A stretch of 64,000 bases of DNA from Bryobacteraceae bacterium (GTDB taxonomy: Bacteria; Acidobacteriota; Terriglobia; Bryobacterales; Bryobacteraceae): positions 28,524-92,523 of the forward strand of contig JAHDVK010000023.1 of the NCBI GenBank assembly GCA_023384675.1, given 5' to 3'. Position 1 is the first letter of the stretch. Every line of letters starts with the position of its first letter. Both the position numbers and the translations under genes were made by a program. Below, one piece after another: positions 45,622 to 56,560 of this stretch. Below the pieces are notes generated by a model. The model saw nothing but the letters and a program-made list of their open reading frames with translations, made no database searches and had not been told where the DNA came from.

Positions 45622-48423
45622 CTATTCGCGGCGTCCACCGCCCCGGCTTCCGCCGCCAGAGCGTACGCTGCCACCGGCTGAGCCGCCGCTGCGCATTCCT
45701 CCGCCCGATGGCGCGCTGCGCATTCCGCCGCCTGATGGCGCGCTGCGCATTCCGCCGCCACCGCCAAAGCCGCCGCCGGACGGGGCGCTGCGGACGCTGC
45801 CGCCGCCGAACGACGGGCTCGAGCGCGGTGCGGAACCGGTCATGCCGCCGAAGCTGCCGCCGGTGCTGGGTCCGGACCGCGAGGAGCCGAACCCGCCCCC
45901 GGTGGCGCGCGGCGTTTCGCTGCGGCCGCCGCCGCTGGACCAGGCTCCGCGTGAGCCGCCGGCCTCGCTCCTGGGGCTCGTCATGGAGCCGGCGTAAGGC
46001 GTGCTGCGCGAGCCTCCGGTAGACCAGGTCCCCCGGCTTTCGCCCATCGTCGCGCGCGGCGTTATGCTGCGGCCGCTGCCGGTGGACCAGCCGCCGCTCA
46101 TGGGCTGACCGTTCGACCGCGGCGACTCGGTGCGGGGGCTGGCCACGGAGCGCTCCCGGCTGCCGCCCGTGGACCAGGTTCCCCGGCTGTCGCCGCCGGT
46201 TGCGCGAGGCGCTTCGTTGCCCTGCCGCGATCCGCCGGTGGACCAGCCGCCGCTCATGGGCTGATTGCTCGACTGCGGCGACTCGGTGCGGGGGCTGGCG
46301 ACCGAGCGCTCCCGGCTGCCGCCCGTGGACCGGGTTCCCCGGCTATCCCCGTCAGTCGCGCGGGGCGTTTCATCCCTCTGCCGCGAACCGCCGGTGGACC
46401 AGCCGCCACCACGCGTGGCGCCTTCGGTCCGGCCGCCGTCGCTACGCGATGGGGCAGCGGTAGTGGACCGGTCGCGCGAACCTCCCGTGGACCAGCCACG
46501 TGCCTCTCCACTCGCGTCAGCCTCCCGGCTCCTGCCGGTGGACCAGCCGCTCTCGCTGGTCCCTCCGGAACGCGCACCCGAAGACCGGGATGCCTCTCCG
46601 CCGACGCTCCGGCTGCCGCCGGTGGACCAGCCACTCCGGCCGGGTTCACCCGAGCGGGAGGTCTCTGTACGCGGCGATTCGATGCGCGCACCCTGCGTGG
46701 GGTCGCCGAAGCGCCGCCAGCCGCTGCGCGGCTCGGCCGCACGCTCCTGACCTTCACTCCTGGAAGGTGTGGCGCTGGTGCGTTCGCCGCCGGTTCTGGA
46801 ACCGGCAAAGCCCTGAGTGGGCGCAGCCGAGCGGGCGTCGTTTCCGCCGCGGGATGCGCCGCTGGTGGCGGGGTCCCCGAAGCGCCGCCAGCCGCCGCTG
46901 GACGCCGCAGTCTCAGCGCGGTCCGCGCCGCCGGAGCGGCCGGCAATACCGGAACGCGCGCCGTCGCCCGAGCCCTGTACAAAGGCATTCCTCTGCTGAT
47001 CGAAGGGCACCCGGTCCACGCGTGCCACTTCCCTTCTCGAATAGAACCGTTCCTGGCCCGCGGATGCGCGCGCCGCGGAGCTGACATTGGCTTCGCGGTC
47101 GCTGAAGCGGAGGCTGCCACGGTCGGGCCCCACCGGCACGGCGCCGCGCACCAGGTTGGCGTTGCGCAGATCATCGCCTGTGGCGCGTCCCGCGCGGCCG
47201 AAGTAGCCGCGGCGGAAGTCCTCGCCGTTCACCACCGTGACGGCATTACCGATGCGGGCGTTGCGGTAGATGTTCGTCACATTGGTGTTATTGATCACGG
47301 TCATGTTGTTCTGGATGAAGTTCCCGCCACGGAACCCCCCATAGAAGCCGTGGCCCCACCAGGGATGGAACGGCTCAAACGGAGCCAGCGGCACCCAGCC
47401 CACGCGCCCGAACCCGAGGCCGACGCCCCAGTTCGGACCGCCGAAGCCGACCCAGCCAACCAGGCCGGGCGACCAGAAATGACGCGCACCGAACGCGCCC
47501 GGGAACCAGCACCAGCTTCCGGCGTGCATGAACCAGCGGCCGTAGTGGTAGGGCGCCCAGCCCCACGGGTCGTGGCTCACCCAACTCCAGCCGTACCAGT
47601 CGAGCCAGGCCCATCGCCCCATCGTGTAGGGCGCCCAGCCGGCGGCCACGAAGGGCTGCCACACGTTGCCGTAGGGCGGCACGTGAACCCAACGGCCATG
47701 GCCATGCAGGTCCTCGGCGCCATAGACGTCGCGGCTGACATAGCTCTGATAAACGTCCGCGCCGCGGCGCAATTCGCGGTCGCGGGCTTCATTGAACTGA
47801 TCCCAGGCATCCCTGCCGATTGCACTCACGAGAGTGAATTCGGGTCCGCCATTGGGGTCCGCGCGCACCAGCATCGTGCGGCCCGGACGCAGCCTCTGCG
47901 AACCGCGAGGCGTGAAGATCTCGGCTTCGCCGGTGCGGACTGTGATCTCCGTTGTGCCATCGGGCAGCACGGTGACGCGGTAGTTGCCATGATCCACCGG
48001 GCGGACGGCCGCGCCGGGCGTGGAAACCTCAACTTGCGCATCGCCGCCGGGCAGCGCGGTGAAGGTCACCGTGCCGCGAGCCACCTGCAGCAGGTAGCGC
48101 TGCGTCTCAAGTTCAGCCAGCCGCACTTCGCTGTCGGGAGCGATGCGGACGCGGTGGTAGAAGTCGAACTGCACCTCGGCGCGCGAGGTGGGTCCGGTGG
48201 CGATCCGGTCCTCGGCCAGCAGAGGCGCGTTGATGGCGCCCGCCACCCAGTCCCCGGAATCGCCGCGCTGGATCGACACGTCGCCGTTCATCAGGCTCAG
48301 ACGCGCCACGCCGCGCCCGGGCCCCTCCTCCTGCTGTTGGGCGCGAACAGGCGACACGGCAAATACTCCGGCCCACAGCAGCAGCAGGCCGGCAAGCGGG
48401 AGAAGATTCGTGAGGCGCTTCAT
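45622..48423 (-). CDS. Large secreted FecR/DUF6600-type protein with repeat-rich tail
   Basis: 933 residues, signal peptide MKRLTNLLPLAGLLLLWAGVFAVSPVRA. FecR-like domain about 40-200 (ARLSLMNGDVSIQRGDSGDWVAGAINAPLLAEDRIATG, RAEVQF). A Trp/Tyr/Gly-rich part follows (about 225-370; WVHVPPYGNVWQPF, GWAPYTMGRWAWLDWYGWSWVSHDPWGWAPYHYGRW), the DUF6600 signature. The C-terminal half is low-complexity, Gly/Ser/Arg-rich, with about ten WSTGG-type repeats and an end of SxPSGGG units. Probably a surface or periplasmic protein. AAAGGAG precedes the ATG. Confidence 0.8.
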   Translation of the reverse strand: MKRLTNLLPLAGLLLLWAGVFAVSPVRAQQQEEGPGRGVARLSLMNGDVSIQRGDSGDWVAGAINAPLLAEDRIATGPTSRAEVQFDFYHRVRIAPDSEVRLAELETQRYLLQVARGTVTFTALPGGDAQVEVSTPGAAVRPVDHGNYRVTVLPDGTTEITVRTGEAEIFTPRGSQRLRPGRTMLVRADPNGGPEFTLVSAIGRDAWDQFNEARDRELRRGADVYQSYVSRDVYGAEDLHGHGRWVHVPPYGNVWQPFVAAGWAPYTMGRWAWLDWYGWSWVSHDPWGWAPYHYGRWFMHAGSWCWFPGAFGARHFWSPGLVGWVGFGGPNWGVGLGFGRVGWVPLAPFEPFHPWWGHGFYGGFRGGNFIQNNMTVINNTNVTNIYRNARIGNAVTVVNGEDFRRGYFGRAGRATGDDLRNANLVRGAVPVGPDRGSLRFSDREANVSSAARASAGQERFYSRREVARVDRVPFDQQRNAFVQGSGDGARSGIAGRSGGADRAETAASSGGWRRFGDPATSGASRGGNDARSAAPTQGFAGSRTGGERTSATPSRSEGQERAAEPRSGWRRFGDPTQGARIESPRTETSRSGEPGRSGWSTGGSRSVGGEASRSSGARSGGTSESGWSTGRSREADASGEARGWSTGGSRDRSTTAAPSRSDGGRTEGATRGGGWSTGGSRQRDETPRATDGDSRGTRSTGGSRERSVASPRTESPQSSNQPMSGGWSTGGSRQGNEAPRATGGDSRGTWSTGGSRERSVASPRTESPRSNGQPMSGGWSTGSGRSITPRATMGESRGTWSTGGSRSTPYAGSMTSPRSEAGGSRGAWSSGGGRSETPRATGGGFGSSRSGPSTGGSFGGMTGSAPRSSPSFGGGSVRSAPSGGGFGGGGGMRSAPSGGGMRSAPSGGGMRSGGSAGGSVRSGGGSRGGGRRE
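46091..46402 (-). repeat. Tandem 156-base coding repeat
   Basis: Two diverged copies, starting at 46091 and 46247 (156 bases = 52 codons apart), encode the unit that contains GTWSTGGSRERSVASPRTESP and QPMSGGWSTGG. Further weaker copies of the WSTGG core lie on both sides within the same gene. The in-frame period suggests expansion or contraction by slippage or recombination. Confidence 0.7.
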
Positions 48424-48523
48424 GACGGTCCAGCTCCTTTCACCCTCTCTTCATGCAATCCCCTTGCCAGAACCGAACGCGCTGATTCTGTTATAGTTAC
48501 ATCTGCGTTCTTCGATCACCCGG

Positions 48524-50782
48524 ATGGCCGAAAACCACCACTCCGCCCAATATGCACCACCGGCCCGGTTTCGCGGCGTGCTGGCGTGGGCTGTGTTGAC
48601 ACTCGCCGTCATCGGTTTCTACTGGCGATTGGTGCTCACCGATCAGTACACCTGGCTGGCGGGTACGGACCTCGCCTATCAAGTCCTGCCGTGGTACCAG
48701 TTTCAGGCTGGCGAGTGGAAAGCGGGCCGTCTGCCGCTCTGGGACCCCTACCTGTGGAGCGGACAGCCGCTCGCCGGACAGGCACAGCCTGGCGTGTTTT
48801 ACCCCCTCAACTGGCTGCTGTATTCCCTGCCCTTGCGCAACGGCTGGCTCAAACCCACCTATCTGCACTGGTATTTCGTGATCATCCACCTGATGGCCGC
48901 CTGGTTTGCATACTGGCTGGCACGGGACTTGCGCCTCACGCGCGCCGCGGCGATCCTCACCGGGCTGGTCTTCTCGCTCGCCGGCTGGCTGGGCACGAAC
49001 GATTGGCCGCAGATGATCAACGGCGCAGTCTGGGCGCCGCTCATCTTTCTATTCCTGTTCCGCGCCTTGCGCGGTCACCGCGTGTGGTTCTCTTCCGCTC
49101 TGGGCGGCCTTTTTCTGGGCATGTCCTGGTTGAGCGGGCACCACCAGATCCCGATCTACCTCTCGCTTGCCGCGGGCGCGGTGTGGCTGTGGCAGGCTCG
49201 GCGCAACTACCGGCTGCTCGCGCCGGCGGCGCTGTTTTTCGTGATCGCCGTGATGATCAGCGCGCCGCAGGTGCTGGCGGCGATGGAATACGGCAAGCAG
49301 TCGATTCGCTGGGTGGGCGCATCGGAACCGCTCGGCTGGGACCGCAAGGTGCCCTACGACGTGCACCAGCGCTTCGGATTCCAGATCATCAGCGTCCTGG
49401 GCATCGTGTTTCCTGGCATGCACGCGCACTCGGATCCGCATGTCGGCGTGGCGGCGTTCGCTTTAGCGCTGCTAGGCGTGGCCCTGTTCTGGCGCCGCCC
49501 GGAGGTGCGCCTGCTCACCGCGCTGGCTCTCGGCGCGCTCGTTTTTTCGCTCGCGCAACACACGCCCGTGCATGGCGTGCTTTATAGCCTCGTGCCCCTG
49601 GTGGACAAGGCGCGCAGCCCCTCGATGGCCATTTTTGTCTTCGGGTTCGCCGTGGCCGTGCTGGCCGGCTTCGGGCTCGATGCCCTGCTCCGGCGCAGGC
49701 GGCATCCGTGGGTCCGCCGGCTCGCTCAGTCGGTGCTCGCCTTCGGCGCCGTCACGCTGGCGCTGCGCCTCGCGCTCATCTTCCAGACCAGCGAACACCT
49801 GGGGATCGACTACCGCCCGCTCGTCACCATGGCGGCCGCGCTGCTGCTGGCCGCGCTCATCGCCGCCTGGCGGCGCGGCGCGCTCCGCGCCGGCATGGTC
49901 GTGATATGCGCTGTTCTCTTATTTTTGACTGAAATCGCGAACACCAATTCGTATTACCAGCCTGGTTGGGAAGAAAAACCACGCACCGAACTATTGACCC
50001 GCATGCAAAAGCATGGCGATTTTGCCCGCTACTTGCGTGCCCAGCCCGGCCTGCGCCGCGTGATGGTGGACGATGCCCACGTCCCGCATAACTTCGGCGA
50101 CTGGTTCGGCTTGCCGCAATCCGGCGGATATTTGGCCAGCATTACCTCGAATTATCGCGATTTCGAGGCGCATTCCGATGCGGGATTACGGCTTTTGGGC
50201 GTGGAATTCGCTCTCCGCGCCGAACCCTGGGGCGCCTATCAGGAGCTGGTCTTCGAGGGCAAGGACGGTCTGCGGCTCTACCGCCGCCCCGATTCCCTGC
50301 CCCGCGCCTTCACCGTGCACGATGTGGCCGGCATCGCCGACCGCCGCCGCACCATGGCGGAACTCGTTCCGCGCGAGCACGAACTCGGCCGCCGCGCCTT
50401 CGTCATTGGCGAAGCGCCACAGCTCGAGCAGTGCCCGGGCGCCGACAACGTCCGGATTCTGCACTATGACCCCTCCAGAGTGGTCCTCGACGCCGAAATG
50501 GCGTGCCGCGGCATGGTGGTGCTGACCGACACCTTCTACCCCGGCTGGCAAGCTACCGTCGACGGTCGCCCGGCAAAAATCCACGAGGCCTACGGACTCG
50601 TGCGCGGCATCACCGTCGATGGCGGCCGGCACAGAATCGAAATCGAGTACCGCCCCCGCTGGCTCACCGCCGGCGCCGTTTTGACGGGCTTTTCTTTTCT
50701 GTTAGTTACCGTTCTTGGACTGCTGTCCAGAAGGCGTAAGGCCCCAACTCACCAGGCCAGCAGCGCTTCGGCGGCCCTCTGA
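48524..50782 (+). CDS. YfhO-family polytopic membrane protein
   Basis: 752 residues with about 12 membrane helices in the first 480 residues. Early motif [58 protein letters not shown], typical of YfhO-like proteins, which are related to GT-C glycosyltransferases. The soluble C-terminal part ([23 protein letters not shown]) also fits the family. A role in cell-envelope polysaccharide or glycolipid modification is possible; no adjacent glycan genes support it. Its 3' end overlaps the convergent E1 gene by 34 bases. Confidence 0.8.
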   Translation: MAENHHSAQYAPPARFRGVLAWAVLTLAVIGFYWRLVLTDQYTWLAGTDLAYQVLPWYQFQAGEWKAGRLPLWDPYLWSGQPLAGQAQPGVFYPLNWLLYSLPLRNGWLKPTYLHWYFVIIHLMAAWFAYWLARDLRLTRAAAILTGLVFSLAGWLGTNDWPQMINGAVWAPLIFLFLFRALRGHRVWFSSALGGLFLGMSWLSGHHQIPIYLSLAAGAVWLWQARRNYRLLAPAALFFVIAVMISAPQVLAAMEYGKQSIRWVGASEPLGWDRKVPYDVHQRFGFQIISVLGIVFPGMHAHSDPHVGVAAFALALLGVALFWRRPEVRLLTALALGALVFSLAQHTPVHGVLYSLVPLVDKARSPSMAIFVFGFAVAVLAGFGLDALLRRRRHPWVRRLAQSVLAFGAVTLALRLALIFQTSEHLGIDYRPLVTMAAALLLAALIAAWRRGALRAGMVVICAVLLFLTEIANTNSYYQPGWEEKPRTELLTRMQKHGDFARYLRAQPGLRRVMVDDAHVPHNFGDWFGLPQSGGYLASITSNYRDFEAHSDAGLRLLGVEFALRAEPWGAYQELVFEGKDGLRLYRRPDSLPRAFTVHDVAGIADRRRTMAELVPREHELGRRAFVIGEAPQLEQCPGADNVRILHYDPSRVVLDAEMACRGMVVLTDTFYPGWQATVDGRPAKIHEAYGLVRGITVDGGRHRIEIEYRPRWLTAGAVLTGFSFLLVTVLGLLSRRRKAPTHQASSASAAL

Positions 50783-52857
50783 ATGTCTTCGGACTGCGGC
50801 AGAATCGCGTCTTCCAGCACCGGCGCGTAGCCCACCCACGTATCCTGGGCTGCTACGCGGCGCACGGGCGCGTCGAGGTACTCGAACAGTTCGTCGGCCG
50901 CCCGCGCGGCGATCTCCGCGCCATAGCCAAAACTGAGCGTATCTTCGTGCACAACCAGCAAACGAGACGTTTTTTTGACGCTTTTTGCCACCGTTTCCAT
51001 GTCAAACGGCGACAACGAACGCAAATCGATCACCTCAATCGTCACGCCGGCATCGCGGTTTTCGATCTGCGCCGCGGCGTACAGCGACTTCTGCACCGTC
51101 ATCCCGTACGTGACGATGGTCAGGTTCGCACCGGGCTTGGCGATGCGCGCCCGCCCGAACGGGATCGTGTAATCCGGGCCGGGATGCGGCGCGCGGTTGT
51201 AAGGCTCCCGGTACAGACGCTTGTGTTCGAGAAACAGCACCGGATCTTCGCAGCGCAACGCCGTGCGCAGCAACCCGCAGGCATCGAGCGAGTTCGACGG
51301 CATCACCACGCGCAGCCCCGGGATGTGCGTGAACGCCACTTCGCCCGACTGCGAATGGTAGATCGAGCCGCCATTCAGGTAGCCGCCGATGGGCACGCGG
51401 ATCACCACCGGCACGCTCCAGCCATTGAACGATCGCCAGCGGATGTTCGCTAACTCGTCGCGAATCTGCATCATGGCTGGCCAAATGTAATCGAAAAACT
51501 GAATTTCGGCCACCGGCTTCATGCCGCGGGAAGCCATGCCGAGGGCGCGGCCCACGATCGCCGCCTCGGCGATGGGGGTATTGAAGCAGCGGCGCGAGCC
51601 GAACTCGCGCTGCAGCCCGTGTGTGGTCTTGAAGACCCCGCCTTTGCCCTTCACTTCCTCAAGGTTCCCTTCACGGCTGCAGTCGGCCACATCCTCGCCG
51701 AACACCACCATGTTCGGATTGCGGGCCATTTCCTCGCGCAGCGTCAGGTTGATCTGGTCCACCATGGTGCGGGGCTCGCCTTCGAACCGGGGCTCCGCGG
51801 CGAAGCGGTCGCTGGTGGGGTCGACATCCGGGCTATAGAGATAAAGCTTGACGGTCTCCGGCGCGGGCGGCTCGGCCTTCAGCACGCGCTCGGTGATCTC
51901 CTGGATTTCGACGTCGATTTCGTGACAAATTCGGCGGTAGGCGTGCTCGTCGAGCAGACCTTCTCCGATCAGCCAGCGCGGATAGGTGATCACGGGATCG
52001 ACGGCCGCCTCGGCGTCGCGCTCGGCCTTGGTCTTGTAGAGGCGCTCGTCGTCGGACAGGGAATGCGAATAGGGCCGCGTGCAGCGGGCGTGGACGAAGG
52101 CCGGGCCGGCGCCCGAACGCGCGTGAGCGATCGCCTGTTGCAGAGCGCGTACGCTGTCCAGAAAGTCGTTGCCGTCGCAACGCGCCACCAAAATGCCGGG
52201 AAAACCCGCCAGCAGCGCCGAAACCGAACCGCCCGGCGTTTGCGACTCCACCGGCACGCTGATGGCGTAGCCGTTGTCCTCCACAAGGTAAATCAGTGGC
52301 ACTTTGAGCAGGCAGGCCGCATTCACCGATTCCCAGAATTCGCCTTCGCTGGTGGCGCCGTCGCCCGTGGTCACCAGCGTGACCTCATCCGACTCGGGGT
52401 GCAGGAACCGCGACGCCTCGGCGCACCCCACGGCGTGCAAAAACTGCGTACCTGTCGGCGAGGAGCCCGTAAAGATATGCAGATCGGGCGAGGACCAGTG
52501 CGACGGCATCTGCCGCCCGCCCGAGGCTGTATCCGCGGCCGCGCCCACGCTCTGCAGCAGCATCTGTTCCGGGGTCACGCCCAGCGCCAGCGCCAGCGCC
52601 CGGTCGCGGTAGTAGAGGTGGAACCAGTCGTGGCCCGGCTTCAACAGCAGCCCGGCGGCGGTCTGAATCGCTTCGTGGCCCGCGCCGGAGATTTGGAAGT
52701 AGATGCGATTCTGGCGCTTCAGCAGCACCTCGCGGTCGTCCAGCCGCCGCGACATCTGCATGTTGCGGAAGGCGGCGAGCAGCGTTTCGCGGCTCAGGCC
52801 AAGGTGGCCGGGCGCCTCGGACGCCGGCGTGGAAAGTTGTGCTTTGGTTGACGCCAT
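50749..52857 (-). CDS. Fused E1 alpha/beta 2-oxoacid dehydrogenase
   Basis: 702 residues: an E1 alpha half (about 20-350; thiamine-diphosphate motif [40 protein letters not shown]) joined to an E1 beta half (about 370-700; [85 protein letters not shown]). The order is that of branched-chain (bkd) or pyruvate dehydrogenase E1 chains. It would decarboxylate a 2-oxoacid and acylate an E2 lipoyl group. No E2 or E3 gene is adjacent. Substrate is open; ilvE at 42.6 kb makes branched-chain oxoacids plausible. Confidence 0.87.
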   Translation of the reverse strand: MASTKAQLSTPASEAPGHLGLSRETLLAAFRNMQMSRRLDDREVLLKRQNRIYFQISGAGHEAIQTAAGLLLKPGHDWFHLYYRDRALALALGVTPEQMLLQSVGAAADTASGGRQMPSHWSSPDLHIFTGSSPTGTQFLHAVGCAEASRFLHPESDEVTLVTTGDGATSEGEFWESVNAACLLKVPLIYLVEDNGYAISVPVESQTPGGSVSALLAGFPGILVARCDGNDFLDSVRALQQAIAHARSGAGPAFVHARCTRPYSHSLSDDERLYKTKAERDAEAAVDPVITYPRWLIGEGLLDEHAYRRICHEIDVEIQEITERVLKAEPPAPETVKLYLYSPDVDPTSDRFAAEPRFEGEPRTMVDQINLTLREEMARNPNMVVFGEDVADCSREGNLEEVKGKGGVFKTTHGLQREFGSRRCFNTPIAEAAIVGRALGMASRGMKPVAEIQFFDYIWPAMMQIRDELANIRWRSFNGWSVPVVIRVPIGGYLNGGSIYHSQSGEVAFTHIPGLRVVMPSNSLDACGLLRTALRCEDPVLFLEHKRLYREPYNRAPHPGPDYTIPFGRARIAKPGANLTIVTYGMTVQKSLYAAAQIENRDAGVTIEVIDLRSLSPFDMETVAKSVKKTSRLLVVHEDTLSFGYGAEIAARAADELFEYLDAPVRRVAAQDTWVGYAPVLEDAILPQSEDIQRAAEALLAW

Positions 52858-52960
52858 CGCGACTGTCCCAAAGGGTCAGTTTAGCCGATGAATACCCTTT
52901 GCAACATACCGGGAAACCGGGATACGTACCACTACGAAGCGTACAATGGTTTAGTCCTAT

Positions 52961-54241
52961 ATGCACGATCTCAGCGTTTTTCGACAGAATCTGGATACAA
53001 TTGCCGCCCGGCTGGCCAGCCGTGGACTCGAGTTCGATCTGGCGGGCTTTCGCGATCTGGACGCCCGCCGCCGCTCGGCGCTCACCGAAGCCGAAACCCT
53101 CAAGGCCCGGCGGAACGCCCAAAGCATGGAAATCGGCAAGCGCAAAAAAGCCGGCGAAGACACCGAAGCCCTGCAGGCGGAAGTTCGCGCCATGGGCGAC
53201 AATATCGCCGGCCTCGACGAGCAAGTGAAGGCCATCGACGAAGAGTTCCGCCTGATGATGGCTTCGATCCCCAATGTGCCGCACGAAAGCGTCCCTTCCG
53301 GACGCGACGCCTCGGACAACGCCGAAGTGAAGCGATGGGGTCAGCCGCCCGAACTGACTTTCGAGCCCAAAGCCCATTGGGATCTCGGCCCCGAACTCGG
53401 CATCCTCGACTTCGAACGCGCGGCGAAGATCACCGGAGCGCGCTTCGCCGTCTATGCCGGGCTCGGCGCGAAACTCGAGCGCGCGCTGATCAATTTCATG
53501 CTCGACCTGCATACCCGCGAGCACGGCTACACCGAAGTGCTCCCGCCGTTCATGGTGAATTCCGCCAGTCTGTTCGGCACCGGCCAACTGCCGAAGTTTG
53601 CCGAGGATCTGTTCAAGCTGGAAGGTACGGATTACTGGCTCATCCCCACGGCCGAAGTGCCCGTCACCAATCTGTTCCGTGACGAGACCCTCGACGGCGA
53701 CGCCCTGCCGATCCGGTTGTGCGCCTACACGCCCTGCTTCCGGAGTGAGGCTGGCAGCTACGGCCGCGACGTCCGCGGCATCATCCGCCAGCACCAGTTC
53801 CAGAAGGTGGAACTCGTGAATTTCACCCGCGCCGACCAGAGCTACGAGGCTTTGGAAAACCTCACCTCAGCGGCCGAACAGGTGCTCGAAAAGCTGGGCC
53901 TGCCCTACCGCCGTGTTCTGCTCTGCACCGGCGACATGGGCTTTTCTTCCGCGAAAACCTACGACCTGGAGGTCTGGCTGCCAGGCCAGAACGAATTCAA
54001 AGAGATCTCGAGCTGCTCGAACTTCGAGAGCTTCCAGGCTCGCCGGGCGGGCATCCGCTACCGTACCGGCAAGAAGAGCGAATACGCCCACACGCTCAAC
54101 GGCAGCGGCCTCGCCGTGGGCCGCACCTGGGTGGCTATCATTGAGAACTGCCAGCAAGCCGACGGCTCTGTGCTGGTGCCGCAGGCGCTACAGCCGTATC
54201 TGGGGGCCGAACGGATTGTGAAAGGCGCGGGGCTGAGGTAG
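52961..54241 (+). CDS. serS: Seryl-tRNA synthetase
   Basis: 426 residues. N-terminal tRNA-binding coiled coil (about 1-110; [39 protein letters not shown]) and a class II catalytic core: [43 protein letters not shown], motif 2 [26 protein letters not shown], motif 3 [34 protein letters not shown]. It charges tRNA-Ser. The ATG at 52961 has no clear ribosome site; the sequence before it (TACAAT at 52942) may be a -10 element. Confidence 0.95.
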   Translation: MHDLSVFRQNLDTIAARLASRGLEFDLAGFRDLDARRRSALTEAETLKARRNAQSMEIGKRKKAGEDTEALQAEVRAMGDNIAGLDEQVKAIDEEFRLMMASIPNVPHESVPSGRDASDNAEVKRWGQPPELTFEPKAHWDLGPELGILDFERAAKITGARFAVYAGLGAKLERALINFMLDLHTREHGYTEVLPPFMVNSASLFGTGQLPKFAEDLFKLEGTDYWLIPTAEVPVTNLFRDETLDGDALPIRLCAYTPCFRSEAGSYGRDVRGIIRQHQFQKVELVNFTRADQSYEALENLTSAAEQVLEKLGLPYRRVLLCTGDMGFSSAKTYDLEVWLPGQNEFKEISSCSNFESFQARRAGIRYRTGKKSEYAHTLNGSGLAVGRTWVAIIENCQQADGSVLVPQALQPYLGAERIVKGAGLR

Positions 54242-54271
54242 GGCGCCGCCCCCGTCTCTTTGGGAGTAGAT

Positions 54272-54463
54272 TCAGGCCGAGGCCGTGTTGCGCTGAGCCA
54301 GGGCGGCTTCTTGCAACAGCACTGCGAATTCGATCTGCTCGTCGTGGTTGTCGTCCTGGCAGGGACGGGCGAGTTCCCCGCCCTCCTCATCGAGACCAAG
54401 ATCGCGCCACACTTCGTCGGCGGCTTCCAGCGCCCCGCGCGTCAGGATGATGCCAGTGAACAT
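54272..54463 (-). CDS. Small acidic protein of unknown function
   Basis: 63 residues: MFTGIILTRGALEAADEVWRDL and then an acidic, Gln-rich tail. AGGAG lies about seven bases before the ATG, which supports it as a gene although no family is recognised. It sits between convergent and same-strand neighbours (serS end and DHH gene). Confidence 0.4.
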   Translation of the reverse strand: MFTGIILTRGALEAADEVWRDLGLDEEGGELARPCQDDNHDEQIEFAVLLQEAALAQRNTASA

Positions 54464-54532
54464 TGCTTGCTCCTGGCATTCATATCGGCGCTGCGGTGGG
54501 GGTCTTTGAACAAATTCGCCTGATCTCGTGCG

Positions 54533-55501
54533 TCAGGCGGACGGCTCCCCGCGCAACTCCTCGACGATATCGCGCGCCACTTCCCGGGCGCGGTCCAATT
54601 CGTGGCGCTCGAAGCTGATGGCCCCTACACGGGGATGCCCGCCGCCGCCGTAGCGCTCGCAGATCGAAGCCAGATTGTGCCGCGGCTCCTCGGCGGCCCA
54701 GGGGTTGGAGCCGACCGAGATCTTGGTCCGGAAACTCGACAAGCTCACGCTCACCGTGTAAGTCCCTTCCGGGAAAAGGTAGTACGGCACAAACTTGTTG
54801 TACCCTTCCATGTCGTAATCGGCGACATCGAAACTGATCACGCGTCCTTCGCAGCGGCCAAGCTTGCGGATCAGATCGATCGAGCGCAGATGCCGCTCGT
54901 AGAGCGGCTCGAAGAGCGCCTTGATTTCGGCGTCCTCGATGATGTCCCGCAAGGAGCGGTGCTGCATCAGACGGATGATCCGCTGCACCGTGCCGCTGCC
55001 CTTGGCGGCTTCAATCACGAGCACAAGCTTCAAGGCGGGTTCCTTCATTGCGACAGGCACCTCGGCGCGATCGTAAACCGCGCCGTCGATGATATCGGCC
55101 CAATGGACCAGTTCGGCGAGGTCCGGCGCCTCGAAGCCGTACTCCTCCCGGGCGATGCGCGCGATGTACTTGGTGCAGGAGCGCGAGTGGACATCCAGAT
55201 AGAGCCGGCGTTCGTGGCGGGTGGATTCATAATGCGCCTGATCCTCGGTCGTCAGAAACGCGCTCTGGTGGTGGTCGAACCACCAGGTCAGGCGTTCGTC
55301 CGGCGAGTACTTGAAATCGACAATCGCATTTACGTCGCCATCGAACAGTTCGGGCTCGAACAACTGCGCGGCCTTGTGGGCCATCCCGGTGAAGGCGAAA
55401 TCGGCGTCTGGGTAGAACTTGGATTGCACGAACCGGTTGAAGTAGGCTGCCGAGGCGGCGCCATCGAAGCAGTGGTCGTGGTAAAGGATGCGGACTTTCA
55501 T
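54533..55501 (-). CDS. DHH-family phosphoesterase
   Basis: 322 residues. Metal-binding motifs of the DHH superfamily: YHDHCFDGAASAAY near residue 7 (HDHCFDG), VDFKYSP about 62, DHHQSAF about 76, and C-terminal GGGGHPRVGAISF of the DHHA1-like domain. Relatives hydrolyse nano-RNA, cyclic dinucleotides or small phosphoesters using Mn. Since the gene is isolated, the substrate cannot be told. Confidence 0.8.
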   Translation of the reverse strand: MKVRILYHDHCFDGAASAAYFNRFVQSKFYPDADFAFTGMAHKAAQLFEPELFDGDVNAIVDFKYSPDERLTWWFDHHQSAFLTTEDQAHYESTRHERRLYLDVHSRSCTKYIARIAREEYGFEAPDLAELVHWADIIDGAVYDRAEVPVAMKEPALKLVLVIEAAKGSGTVQRIIRLMQHRSLRDIIEDAEIKALFEPLYERHLRSIDLIRKLGRCEGRVISFDVADYDMEGYNKFVPYYLFPEGTYTVSVSLSSFRTKISVGSNPWAAEEPRHNLASICERYGGGGHPRVGAISFERHELDRAREVARDIVEELRGEPSA

Positions 55502-55606
55502 TGAGGTGAGATCCCCGCCTCTCCGGCCTGGCGGGGAAACCTACCAGAATCGCCCAAAGCGGCGGCGGTTCGCAAGTCCAACAACCGTTCGTTATGATAA
55601 CGGCTT

Positions 55607-56554
55607 ATGCCGGAATCGCTGAGATGTTGCCCGCTTTGCCGCTCGCCCGATGCCGCGGCGGTCAGCGACCGCGACCGGGAGGGGCATCCGAATGTCACGG
55701 TTTTGTGCCTGAGATGCGGACTTTACCGGACCGATCCCATGCCAGACCAGGCGGAGCTCACGCGCTTTTACCGAGACCTTTACCGGTTGGAGTACAAGGG
55801 TGTGATCCGGCCCAAAGGGCACCATGTTTTGCGGGCGGCCCGGGCGGCTCGCGACCGCTACCGCTGGCTGCTGCCCTACCTTTCCGGACGCCGGCGCTGG
55901 TTGGACATCGGGGCCGGCAGCGGCGAATTCGCGTTCCTCATGAACCGGCAAGGACACCAGGCGCTGGCGCTCGAGCCGAATCGAGGCTATGCCGGCTACA
56001 TCCGCGAAGCGCTTCAGGTGCCGGTCCGCGAAGGTTTCCTCGATGACTTGGGTCCCGAATCCGAGAAATTCGACGGAATCTCGTGCTTTCACGTTCTGGA
56101 GCATCATCCCAATCCGGTGGCCGCTCTCGACCGTTTGCGAGGTCTGCTGGCGCCCAGCGGGATCCTGGCCGTGGAAGTGCCCAATATCGAATTCCCCTAC
56201 GTCCACCCCAGGAATCGGTTCCACAAGGCTCACCTGGTTCACTTCAGCCTGACTTCTCTGGCTTTGGCGGCGCAAAGCGCGGGCCTGCGGCCACTCGAAC
56301 ACCGGACCTCCGGGGATGGAGGGGTTCTCTGGTCGGTGTTCGAGCCTGGCGAAGTTCAGCCGGTGCGCCCCTTGCCCGGCGTTGCGAACCAGGCGATGGC
56401 GTCCGAGAAACGGCGTTCGGCGGCGCGCTATTATGGCTCACCCGCGGTCTGGCGAAGGGCCTTTCTGCGCTTGACGGCCCTCGGGACGGAACGTGTGCGC
56501 GCTCTGACCATGCCCGCTCCGAAGATCTACCTGTCCCGCCTTTCTCTGCATTAG
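55607..56554 (+). CDS. Class I SAM-dependent methyltransferase with Cys-rich N-terminus
   Basis: 315 residues. A CPLC...CLRC pattern at the N-terminus (residues about 6-40) can bind zinc, as in many Methyltransf_23 proteins. Then a Rossmann core: WLDIGAGSGEFAFLMNRQGHQALALEPN, DGISCFHVLEHHPNPVAALDRLRGLLAPSGILAVEVPN. Probably modifies a sugar or lipid intermediate; the acceptor is not identifiable. It precedes rlmH by six bases. Confidence 0.82.
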   Translation: MPESLRCCPLCRSPDAAAVSDRDREGHPNVTVLCLRCGLYRTDPMPDQAELTRFYRDLYRLEYKGVIRPKGHHVLRAARAARDRYRWLLPYLSGRRRWLDIGAGSGEFAFLMNRQGHQALALEPNRGYAGYIREALQVPVREGFLDDLGPESEKFDGISCFHVLEHHPNPVAALDRLRGLLAPSGILAVEVPNIEFPYVHPRNRFHKAHLVHFSLTSLALAAQSAGLRPLEHRTSGDGGVLWSVFEPGEVQPVRPLPGVANQAMASEKRRSAARYYGSPAVWRRAFLRLTALGTERVRALTMPAPKIYLSRLSLH

Positions 56555-56560
56555 CCGCCG

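Noticed and set aside
47350..49587. Plus-strand open frame of 745 codons across two genes
   Set aside because: Its first half is antisense to the FecR/DUF6600 gene and its second half lies in another frame of the YfhO gene; no start signal or domain.
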